NCBI RefSeq assembly: GCF_003014595.1
Contig: NZ_PYGK01000005.1
Coordinates: 62,001 to 126,000, forward strand
Origin: Chitinophaga ginsengisoli
GTDB lineage: Bacteria; Bacteroidota; Bacteroidia; Chitinophagales; Chitinophagaceae
Length of the DNA stretch: 64,000 nt
Reading direction: 5' to 3'
Shown here: positions 47,492 to 55,069 of the stretch, piece by piece
Numbering within the stretch: the stretch's first letter is position 1
How the letters are laid out: the number at the start of each line of letters is the position of its first letter
The notes under the pieces: generated by a model
What the model saw: only the letters and a program-made list of their open reading frames with translations
Told to the model about the DNA's origin: nothing
Database searches by the model: none
Made by a program: the position numbers and the translations under genes

Positions 47492-50119
47492 ATGGTGAAA
47501 TGGATGATCATTTCCTGTCTTATATTCTTACATATTTTAGTACATGCACAGAAACCAGAACTGAAGGTGGAAGACTTCAGGCATTGGGATGAATTACAAG
47601 ACCTTTCTTTTGGAGAAAGTTGTTTGGCTTCATCAAATGGGAGGTATATTTTTTATAGAGAACTTTTGAATGGAGAGGAGATATTAGTTCTTAAACGTTT
47701 AAGCGATTTAAAGGAGTATAAATATGTCAATGTTTTGCAGTTTAAATTTTCGGCCAACGGAGAGTTTGCCTTCATTTTGAAGAGCGATTCAATTTTTAAT
47801 ATTATTCATCTTGATAGTGAGAAAGTCAAATCGTTTTCGTATGTACATGAGTTTTCATATGATGATAGTATGCCTGAATATTTATTTCTTAGCATAGCCG
47901 AAAAGCATTCACTACAAATATTGGATTTTACAAGGGATACTTCAATGTTTTACCCAAATGTATCAGAGTATCGCATAAACTCAAAATTGAAATCTATCAT
48001 ACTTAATTGCGATAGTTCAATAAAGTTACTTTCGATTACATCACACAAATTGGAAACAGTAGCTAATGGCGTGAGATTTAGTGACATTGATATTAGTCGA
48101 AGTGGTAAATGGATAACATATTATTCAGAACGGAGAAAAGTATATTTATATAGATACGGATGGAATAATGCAAAGATGATTTTTGACCTTGATTCGACTA
48201 CAAAGATAAATCAAGGTTATCGGTGTACTAATAAATGGTTTACTATTAATGAGGAAAGTGTTCTTATTAAATTGTCGGGAGGTGTTAGCAAGTCGATAAA
48301 AAGTGGGGCAGTATTAACACATCATGTCGACATATGGACTTATCATGACAAATATTATCAATCGGAGCAGTTATTAAATCCTGCTTTAAATGATAGTGAT
48401 CTATTTTATTCTATAAATCTTTCCAAAGATTTGACAAGTAAAGAATTGATTAGTTCAAATGGAGTGATACTATCATTTCCCAACATCTATCCCGGTAGGT
48501 TTTTGCTGTCTTATGAAAGTAATACTAGGGATTTTTGGAGTCATGATTCTTGTTATATCAGGCTAACTTCAATTAAGACGGGCGAAACATTTATTGTCTA
48601 TTCAGGCATAGGGGATAGAGTTAGACAACTTGAATTTTCGCCAGACTATAGATTTTTACTGTGGTTTGATAACAGAGAAAAGAAAATTTATTCCTATGAA
48701 ATCAAAACCAGGAAAATTAATGTTCTAGAAAATGCTATGTCTACATTTTTTGATTATACAAGTGATATGGAAGGACGAAAATTGCCTTTTGGAGTCTTTT
48801 GTTGGTTATTGAAAGATGACGCTGTTTTACTTTATGATAATTTCGATATATGGAAATGGAAAGTTAATTCTTTACACCCGCCCGTGTGCGTGACTAATTT
48901 CTACGGTAGAAAGCATAAAATGATTCTAAGAGCTGTTTCCGGACAGGAAATGGACGCAAATAAGCTTGATACGTTGCTCCTGTGCGCATGGGATACTGTT
49001 ACAAAAAATAATGGTTTTTTTAAATTGCCTATGTCAAAAGTTGGCGACCCTAAGCTTTGTAGTATTGGCCCATATGTATATCATTTTCCGCAAATTAAGC
49101 CAAGTTTGTTAACAATTCCCTCAATATTTCGACCAATAAAAGTAGGAAATAAGAAGAGTTTTATCGTGCGTCGAATGGATTGTACTAGCTCTGCCAACCT
49201 ATATCTTACTGCAGATTTTGTATCCTTTAAAAGGATTACTGATATACGGCCAGAGGATAAATACAATTGGATGACGTCTCGGTTAGTTAAATGGGAAATT
49301 TCAAAGGGAGATTCAGGTATCGGAGTTCTTTACCAGCCGGAAAATTTTAACCCATCTAGACGATACCCAGTTATTTTTCATTATTATGAAAAAAGAAGTG
49401 ATGAGTTGAACTTTTATCGTATTCCTCAGCTGAGTAATGGTGTACTTGATATTCCTTGGTTTGTAAGCAATGGGTATTTGGTATTTATTCCAGATATCAG
49501 TTATAAAACGGGAGAACCGGAAGAAGGTATAAAAAGTACTTTGATTTCTGCAGCAATGTACTTCCGTAGACAATCTTTCGTTGATTCAAGTAGGATCGGG
49601 CTACAAGGTCATAGTTTTGGTGGTTATGAAACAAATTTTATTATCACTCAGACAGACGTCTTTAAAGCAGCCCAATCTTCCGCAGGAACGTGTGACCTTA
49701 TAAGTGCCTATGGAGGTATAAACGGAATAGGTATCAGCCGCCAAATACTTTATGAGACTAATCAGGGAAATTTAGGAATACCCCCCTGGAGAAATTTTAA
49801 AGCATATTATAATGCATCTCCCATTTTTTTTATAGACAGTATAAGAACTCCGTTGCTGATAATGCACAATAAAGGAGATGCAGCTGTTCCCTTTTCACAG
49901 GCGACGGAGTTTTATTCTGCTTTTCGTCGAGCGGGAAAACCTTGTTGGCTCTTACAATACGATGGAGAAGGACATACAATAGCTGATGTAAATAACGCAT
50001 TGGATTTTACATATAGGTTGCATCAGTTTTTTGATCACTATCTTAAAGGGAAAGAGATGCCGGATTGGATGAGAATGGGCGTAACGGCCAAGGAGAAAGG
50101 TATTAATTCTGGTTTTTAG
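47492..50119 (+). CDS. S9 family prolyl-oligopeptidase-like serine peptidase (locus B)
   Basis: About 875 residues from ATG 47492, chosen over the in-frame TTG at 47474 because MVKWMIISCLIFLHILVHAQ is a clean signal peptide. A propeller-like N-terminal region is followed by an alpha/beta hydrolase with triad Ser708 (GLQGHSFGGY), Asp796 (NKGDAAV) and His828 (GEGHTI). Paralogue of the locus A peptidase; the catalytic half is far better conserved than the propeller. Codons are strongly AT-rich. Last gene of the SusC-SusD-GH2-S9 series. Confidence 0.92.
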   Translation: MVKWMIISCLIFLHILVHAQKPELKVEDFRHWDELQDLSFGESCLASSNGRYIFYRELLNGEEILVLKRLSDLKEYKYVNVLQFKFSANGEFAFILKSDSIFNIIHLDSEKVKSFSYVHEFSYDDSMPEYLFLSIAEKHSLQILDFTRDTSMFYPNVSEYRINSKLKSIILNCDSSIKLLSITSHKLETVANGVRFSDIDISRSGKWITYYSERRKVYLYRYGWNNAKMIFDLDSTTKINQGYRCTNKWFTINEESVLIKLSGGVSKSIKSGAVLTHHVDIWTYHDKYYQSEQLLNPALNDSDLFYSINLSKDLTSKELISSNGVILSFPNIYPGRFLLSYESNTRDFWSHDSCYIRLTSIKTGETFIVYSGIGDRVRQLEFSPDYRFLLWFDNREKKIYSYEIKTRKINVLENAMSTFFDYTSDMEGRKLPFGVFCWLLKDDAVLLYDNFDIWKWKVNSLHPPVCVTNFYGRKHKMILRAVSGQEMDANKLDTLLLCAWDTVTKNNGFFKLPMSKVGDPKLCSIGPYVYHFPQIKPSLLTIPSIFRPIKVGNKKSFIVRRMDCTSSANLYLTADFVSFKRITDIRPEDKYNWMTSRLVKWEISKGDSGIGVLYQPENFNPSRRYPVIFHYYEKRSDELNFYRIPQLSNGVLDIPWFVSNGYLVFIPDISYKTGEPEEGIKSTLISAAMYFRRQSFVDSSRIGLQGHSFGGYETNFIITQTDVFKAAQSSAGTCDLISAYGGINGIGISRQILYETNQGNLGIPPWRNFKAYYNASPIFFIDSIRTPLLIMHNKGDAAVPFSQATEFYSAFRRAGKPCWLLQYDGEGHTIADVNNALDFTYRLHQFFDHYLKGKEMPDWMRMGVTAKEKGINSGF

Positions 50120-50225
50120 TCAATTTTTCATCTTGCTTTTTGGCAGTCATTGAATGAATAGCCCATATTAGATTCGATAGATCGCGTTGCGTAATTTCAG
50201 TTTGATATATCTTTTGGAACATGCG

Positions 50226-50453
50226 CTAAATCCAAGAGGGATTCAAAAGGAATATAAGGTTCAGAGTTTCATACGGTTTCAGAAGGCGATGGTAGCTACT
50301 TATCCCTCCTGGCTTGTACTGTTGCAGTAGCGTTGTAATATCCACCTTATCCAGAATCTCATTCACGGTTCTGACTGGATGATTGGCTGGAATCAGATCA
50401 TTTAGATCTGGTGGTAATAGCATACCCTGATGTTGGTGATTGCTTTTAAATAC
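50226..50453 (-). pseudogene. Remnant of an IS1182-type transposase
   Basis: The frame encodes FKSNHQHQGMLLPPDL followed by LIPANHPVRTVNEILDKVD and KPGGISSYH, the conserved N-terminus of IS1182/IS5-group transposases. The homology stops abruptly after SSYH and continues as an unrelated ~20-residue tail, so about 85% of a normal ~500-residue transposase is missing. No inverted terminal repeats were identified. It marks a past insertion at the downstream edge of locus B. Confidence 0.72.
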
Positions 50454-50546
50454 AACTGATAATGTTTTGCCTCTTGCCTTACTCCCTATAACACAATAAG
50501 CATCATTTGGTTAACAAAAAGGCACCTTTATTTAAAAAAATGCATA

Positions 50547-50591
50547 AAAAGAAGGAGCTGTCCCAATTACTTTTGAGACAGCCCCTCTTTT
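50547..50591 (-). terminator. Terminator of the small exported-protein gene
   Basis: Bases 50547-50562 (ending GGAGCTGTC) pair with 50577-50591 (starting GACAGCCCC) with one mismatch and a bulge. On the minus strand the stem is followed by a TTCTTTTT tail, 11 bases after the stop of the gene ending at 50602. Confidence 0.72.
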
Positions 50592-50601
50592 ATTTCAGGA
50601 A

Positions 50602-50865
50602 TTAGTCAATTACCTGATAGAAAGTCCTGGTTGTTGGAAGTATACAAACTCCAGCAGGATTTTTACTAGTAAAATAGGATGTAAAGGTTGTTGCATTACC
50701 ATTAGCTGTAATCTGGTAAGGAACAGTTGTACAAACTGTTGCTCCACCCGCCAATGTAGAAACCGTGTAAACAGAACCTGGCTGCCTTGCAGCTTTGAAT
50801 GCCAATGCGCCACCAACTACTGCGAAGAGAGCAACTGCGCTCAGAATGATTCTTGCTTTGTTCAT
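50602..50865 (-). CDS. Small exported protein, relative of the one at 33071
   Basis: 87 residues. The signal peptide MNKARIILSAVALFAVVGGA is nearly identical to that of the 33071 protein, with cleavage probably after ALA. The mature ~60 residues are Thr/Ser-rich with two Cys (VCTTVPYQI and AGVCILP) that could form a disulphide; the related protein has none. The function is not recognised. It is convergent with the locus B S9 gene, as its relative is with the locus A S9 gene, although here the transposase remnant lies in between. The leader carries the same 16-mer and SD hairpin. Confidence 0.75.
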   Translation of the reverse strand: MNKARIILSAVALFAVVGGALAFKAARQPGSVYTVSTLAGGATVCTTVPYQITANGNATTFTSYFTSKNPAGVCILPTTRTFYQVID

Positions 50866-50874
50866 AGTTTATTC

Positions 50875-50929
50875 GCCTTTTGGATCAAAAGGCTAAACTT
50901 TAGTTAACAAATAATTTACACCTACTCTT
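50875..50929 (-). promoter_or_regulatory. Conserved leader hairpin and upstream motif of the small exported-protein gene
   Basis: GCCTTTT (50875-50881) and AAAAGGC (50887-50893) are exact inverted copies with a five-base loop; on the minus strand the AAAAGGC arm lies at ribosome-binding distance from ATG 50865. The 16-mer TCAAAAGGCTAAACTT is at 50885-50900 and CCTACTCTT at 50921-50929, as before the gene at 33071. Confidence 0.6.
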
Positions 50930-52105
50930 GCCTATAACTTCACTCAAAGGTGGTAGGCAGTAACCTTGAGTGATGTATCTGATCAGATAATTTTATTCCC
51001 GTAAGCAGCCTCCTGCATATTGGAAAATTATTTATAAAATACACTTTCTTTCTGGGAATTGTGTGATCTTATTATATGATTGACCTGTTTGCCCCTTTGA
51101 ACTTTTTCTCGGGTAAGTCTATTGGGCTAGTTTGTAATTCTTCCGTTATAATTCAAAACTAACCGGTTGAAAGCCTACTTATATTTAACTATCGTTTAGG
51201 CCACTTTATTGGCAGTTACTCCGATAGCGTATTTATTTTCGCCTTTGGATTTCTCTCGCCAAAGTTATCCTAAGTGATGAATTCCTTTTGAATAACGCAG
51301 GTAACTTTCCTAGATGCTAAAAGGAATCGTATCAAGCTCACGAACAAAATATCCCCGACATGCTCGTCTTCTCATTCATGATAGTTACGATATTGGAAAT
51401 TCAAGGGAATATTTTTTTGCAGGGCTTCTTAGCAGTTCGGTCCAATAATTCTAACCGAAAACAGAATGTATAGCATAACAGATGGTGAACATTTTGCTGC
51501 AATAACTTTATGATAAATGTTATGAAATAAATTGAAAAGATTCCTTAGCATGGAATGTGGTTTTAAAATTGTCCATTACCTAAGACCAATTAATTTAGGT
51601 CCACAGGATGTTTTCTGTAAAGTCCACCGAGAAGCAAGACGTTACGAACTTTAATGTATGGTATACAACTCGCCACTTAGCTATTTTACTAAAATGGTGT
51701 AATTAAAAATTAATATTCATTTTCAATAAAAGTTTAGGTTAACGTGTTTGTCAGATTTGTTCCTTTAACATTCCAAAGATGAAACTAATTTTTGGAATAT
51801 GGAACAAGCCATTGGTGATATTCCCTATGTCCAAAGAGTTTCTCTCTATGTACCAAGTGCAACATTGGGGCAGTGGGGCCTGCTAAAATCAAATCAGAGG
51901 CAGAGTTGATATAATAATTAGACAGTACGTCAGTGAAAAATTGGAGTTCTTCTGATAGTTTTCACAAACGTTGTCTTTCGCTGGCAGCGCTCATGCCTCT
52001 CTGGTAAAAAGAAAGACGGGATTAGACTTTGTCTTTCAACAATAGTATATCCCAAAATTCCGTACAACCCGCAATCCTAATTTCCCTAGTTTTAACCTAA
52101 AAACT
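50930..52105. other. Gene-poor AT-rich region
   Basis: Nearly 1.2 kb without a convincing gene on either strand. The only tidy small frame is 51799-51909 (+), which would encode 36 residues starting MEQAIGDIPYVQRVSLY, with no recognised relatives. Many stop codons in all frames suggest decayed DNA left by mobile elements or an untranslated RNA. No terminal repeats were spotted. Confidence 0.45.
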
Positions 52106-52393
52106 ATGGCAAGAACTAAAAATCCGTTATTCACCGGCGTAAAAATGCGCCGTGGTAAAATAGCTCCAGGCTTTATATTAAAAACGCGTGGAGAAAAGGC
52201 ATTTATCAGCAAATGCCCAGACATGAGCAATGTCGTTCCTTCTGAGTTGCAGCTTGAATATAAACATCGATTCAGAGCTGCAGTGGAATATGCGAAGAGT
52301 ATTATCAGCGATCCTCGCAAAAAGGCGGTCTATAAGGTAAGGAAGGGCAGTACAGTATATCACTCTGCCATTAAGGATTATCTTGAGAAATAA
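52106..52393 (+). CDS. Small basic protein related to the N-terminal half of the 53550 protein
   Basis: 95 residues, Lys/Arg-rich, no signal peptide. The N-terminus ARTKNPLFTGVKMRRGKIA and the C-terminal half AAVEYAKSIISDPRKKAVYK parallel FAAYAQEAIADPEKKLLYAK in the 187-residue protein at 53550, including the following short SxYHxAIKDY/SAFNAAFRDA segment. I do not recognise the family. It may be a shortened paralogue or a stand-alone domain. Preceded by the gene-poor region and followed by the long inverted repeat. Confidence 0.6.
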   Translation: MARTKNPLFTGVKMRRGKIAPGFILKTRGEKAFISKCPDMSNVVPSELQLEYKHRFRAAVEYAKSIISDPRKKAVYKVRKGSTVYHSAIKDYLEK

Positions 52394-52543
52394 TTGATGA
52401 AGAATTCCATCCGTAAAGAAATCTGTGCCAACTATTTTTTACTCCCCCAATCCTATACCTACTCCTGCACGCTTAATTAAGTGATAGATATCATGCTGGT
52501 ATTTCCAGGAAATAATCATGATGCATTCGGTACGAATAGTGTA

Positions 52544-52633
52544 CCAACAGTGTACCAATGGCTTTCACTTACGTTCATCTTACGTTCAAAGATGTAAGTT
52601 AAACGTAAGTAAAAACCATTGGTACACCGTTGG
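52544..52633. repeat. 90-base near-perfect inverted repeat
   Basis: Arm 52544-52575 (CCAACAGTGTACCAATGGC...) and arm 52602-52633 (...CCATTGGTACACCGTTGG) are inverted copies over 32 bases with three differences. In a minus-strand RNA all three differences would be G-U pairs. The inner 26 bases contain further ACTTACGTT-like repeats that extend the pairing. A direct repeat AGTGTACCAA abuts the left arm. Candidate MITE-like element, regulator-binding array or attenuator. Confidence 0.75.
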
Positions 52634-52798
52634 TCTCACATAGATACTATAGATTATTACATCTATAAATTAAAAATTTAAGTGTCGTTATGATCTCTAA
52701 ATGATTATTTTTCATTAAATTAGATAGATATTGTTAATTCCAGTCGATACAGTTTACACAACACAACAGTTATTTTTTTACTATTAAAAATCATTACT

Positions 52799-53047
52799 AT
52801 GAAAAACACTTCAGTTAATCTCAATGCAGGTAATTCCATTCTCCGCAACTCCATTATCGGTCAGTCTAATCCTATGCTACTACTATACCTACTACGACTA
52901 CGACTACCCCTACGACTATGTACCCTAACCATTTCTCACAGCTCTCTCTCTCTCTTGCGTAACCCCTATTCGTTAACTACCATATTCAATTTATATGAAG
53001 AAACGTATGCTTGTGTTTGCCAAAGGCGGCATTCACGAATTGCTTGA
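52799..53047 (+). CDS. Small ORF with CTA/CGA triplet repeat upstream of LytTR gene (uncertain)
   Basis: 82 codons starting MKNTSVNLNAGNSILRNSII, well placed after AT-rich sequence. From 52872 the DNA becomes a degenerate CTA/CGA triplet tract (52877-52920), read here as a Leu/Arg run. The +1 frame gives a Thr/Pro run and the +2 frame a Tyr/Asp run. The 3' part overlaps the LytTR gene by about 50 bases. If real, the start of the ORF is probably a short peptide whose reading frame shifts within the repeat. Kept at low confidence because nothing is recognised. Confidence 0.3.
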   Translation: MKNTSVNLNAGNSILRNSIIGQSNPMLLLYLLRLRLPLRLCTLTISHSSLSLLRNPYSLTTIFNLYEETYACVCQRRHSRIA

Positions 53048-53351
53048 TAGCGAAACAATCGTCTATATCCGTGTGAATCTTACCTATAGCATCATTAAGT
53101 TTTCAGATGGCCGCTCCCAGGCAATTGCTCTTAGTCTGAAACAGTTTGAGAACTATCTCCCACCTGATTTATTTTGCCGCACGCACAGAAAGTATATTGT
53201 TGCTCTTGATCACGTTAAGAGCGTCTCCCGAGGTGATATAATGGTCACGGGCGGGGATGAAATACCACTCAGTAAAGACTTTAAACAAGGCTTTTACAAT
53301 CATTTTTTGGTGATCACAGAAAAAAATGAACTGCAAGAAGAGCCTTTATGA
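52995..53351 (+). CDS. LytTR DNA-binding domain protein (stand-alone regulator)
   Basis: 118 residues, essentially one LytTR domain. Seen are the ETIVYIRVNLTYSIIKFSDG strand pair, the LSLKQFENYLPPDLFCRTHR segment with KYIVALDHVKSV, and the end GGDEIPLSKDFKQGF. LytTR domains bind direct repeats in the major groove and control peptide, adhesin or lytic genes. No receiver domain is present, so activity is not controlled by a classical phosphorelay on the same protein. The triplet-repeat ORF and long inverted repeat upstream are possible targets. Confidence 0.88.
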   Translation: MKKRMLVFAKGGIHELLDSETIVYIRVNLTYSIIKFSDGRSQAIALSLKQFENYLPPDLFCRTHRKYIVALDHVKSVSRGDIMVTGGDEIPLSKDFKQGFYNHFLVITEKNELQEEPL

Positions 53352-53549
53352 GGCGGTTTGGGCCTCTTATTTGTTAATTTGGGCCCTTAGTATAGATTCT
53401 TCAAGACCGCTTTAAATTCCTTCCTAACATTGTGTTATCAATCACAGCCAAAGGGGCTGCACCGGTAACAGGAGAGAGGTGCCTCCTGCTACACCTGGCG
53501 GTAGTGATTGTAAGGAACTTTATTTTTCAATTTTTTAAAGATATTTATC

Positions 53550-54113
53550 ATGGCAAAAATAATCAATGAAGAAAATCCTATGATGAACGGTACGTCCGGT
53601 TCAATAGGTAATCTGACCTTCATGACGAGGAATGGTCAAACAATTTCCTGGCCTAAACGCGGTCCTAACAAGAAGCCGCCGACCGAAGAACAAGTAGCGG
53701 TTCAAGTTAAATTCGAACGCTTTGCCGCATACGCCCAGGAAGCAATCGCTGATCCTGAAAAGAAGCTGCTCTATGCAAAAGCAGCAAAAAAAGGACAATC
53801 AGCCTTTAATGCGGCCTTCCGCGATGCGGCCAGGCCACCCAGGGTCTCTGAGATTGATACAAGACAGTATAGAGGACTTGTGGGTGGTGTGATCAGATTC
53901 CTGGTAAAAGACGTCGTCCGCGTCGAGTCTGTAAAAGTGAAGATCCTGTCTGAAGCAGGAGCAGAGCTGGAACAGGGAGATGCAGTTTCGGGTATAGGCA
54001 ATTACTGGAAATACACGGCCACTGTCGCGAACCCCGCAATGCTGGGCTCCCGTGTCCTGGTGACTGCAACCGATCTGCCGGGTAATATTACCGAAGCAGA
54101 ATTCGAGATCTAG
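53550..54113 (+). CDS. Unrecognised protein with small basic N-terminal and beta-sandwich-like C-terminal domain
   Basis: 187 residues without a signal peptide. The N-terminal half (TSGSIGNLTFMTRNGQTISW, then a helical FAAYAQEAIADPEKKLLYAK) is related to the 95-residue protein at 52106. The C-terminal half (IRFLVKDVVRVESVKVKILS ... GSRVLVTATDLPGN) reads like an Ig-like or CARDB-type beta sandwich. Families starting with a SGxxGNLxF-type motif are frequent in Chitinophagaceae, often in multiple copies, but the function is unknown to me. Followed by a strong terminator. Confidence 0.68.
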   Translation: MAKIINEENPMMNGTSGSIGNLTFMTRNGQTISWPKRGPNKKPPTEEQVAVQVKFERFAAYAQEAIADPEKKLLYAKAAKKGQSAFNAAFRDAARPPRVSEIDTRQYRGLVGGVIRFLVKDVVRVESVKVKILSEAGAELEQGDAVSGIGNYWKYTATVANPAMLGSRVLVTATDLPGNITEAEFEI

Positions 54114-54128
54114 TGAGCATTAAACAGG

Positions 54129-54158
54129 AAGCGTTCTGGTCTTATGACCGGAACGCTT
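54129..54158 (+). terminator. Intrinsic terminator after the 53550 gene
   Basis: AAGCGTTCTGGTC (54129-54141) and GACCGGAACGCTT (54146-54158) form a 13-base-pair stem with one wobble and a TTAT loop, followed by TCCCTT. It begins 15 bases after the stop. Confidence 0.75.
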
Positions 54159-54280
54159 TCCCTTACCATAAAACACAATTACCACCAATAAAATATCCCT
54201 CCCCACTTCTTTTTCTTAAAATATAGCGATAATATTACAGCATCCTAACCGGCAAGTATCCATTAAAAACTCACCAGACT

Positions 54281-55009
54281 ATGAAAATTTGCGTAGCACA
54301 GGCAAAAGCAGTAAAAGGAGACATCCGGAGTAACATAGAAAACCACAAAAAGATCATCGATCTGGCTATTGCTCACGGCGCAGACACCATCATCTTCCCG
54401 GAATTATCCATCACAGGTTATGAACCCACATTAGCAAAAGACCTGGCGATCTGTATGGACGATGAATGCCTGAACGATTTTCAGCACATCAGCGACGAAA
54501 AAACGGTAACGATCGGCATAGGCGCACCGTTGAAAGGAGACACAGGTATCACGATCAGTATGGTACTGTTTCAGCCAGGTAAAGATAGAGAAGTGTACGC
54601 AAAGAAATACCTGCATGCAGATGAAGATCCTTACTTCGTTAGCGGACAAAGCACTGTTAGTTTGTTGGGCGAGGAAAGTGATGTAGCCCTGGCTATTTGT
54701 TACGAACTGTCGGTACCGGCACATGTGGAAGATGCTTATAAAAGTGGCGCAGCAGTATATATTGCCAGTGCGGTGAAATCGACAGGAGGTATTGATAAGG
54801 CAATTGCAAGATTATCAGAAATAGGAGAGCAATATGAAATGACGGTATTGCTGGCGAATGCGGTAGGGGAGTCTGACGGATTTGAATGTGCAGGTAAGTC
54901 TGGTATATGGGATAATACCGGTGTACTGGTGAATCAGCTGGATGCTACGAGCGAAGGTATCCTGGTGTTTGATACAAAGACACGCAGTGTCATTGCAGCG
55001 ACGATATAA
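54281..55009 (+). CDS. Carbon-nitrogen hydrolase (nitrilase superfamily amidase)
   Basis: 242 residues, cytoplasmic. The Glu-Lys-Cys triad is visible: Glu41 (FPELSITGYEP), Lys109 (YAKKYLHADE) and Cys140 (AICYELSVP). The domain starts at residue 1 (MKICVAQAKAVKGDIRSNIE), and the length is normal for a single-domain amidase. Such enzymes hydrolyse amides, ureides or omega-amido acids; the substrate cannot be assigned. Monocistronic, convergent with the OmpA lipoprotein; a weak hairpin lies at about 55013-55050. Confidence 0.93.
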   Translation: MKICVAQAKAVKGDIRSNIENHKKIIDLAIAHGADTIIFPELSITGYEPTLAKDLAICMDDECLNDFQHISDEKTVTIGIGAPLKGDTGITISMVLFQPGKDREVYAKKYLHADEDPYFVSGQSTVSLLGEESDVALAICYELSVPAHVEDAYKSGAAVYIASAVKSTGGIDKAIARLSEIGEQYEMTVLLANAVGESDGFECAGKSGIWDNTGVLVNQLDATSEGILVFDTKTRSVIAATI

Positions 55010-55069
55010 AAGAAGGAGCGCCCCCGATAACGAAGACGCCCTCTTGCTATAATGAAATGGATGATATTC

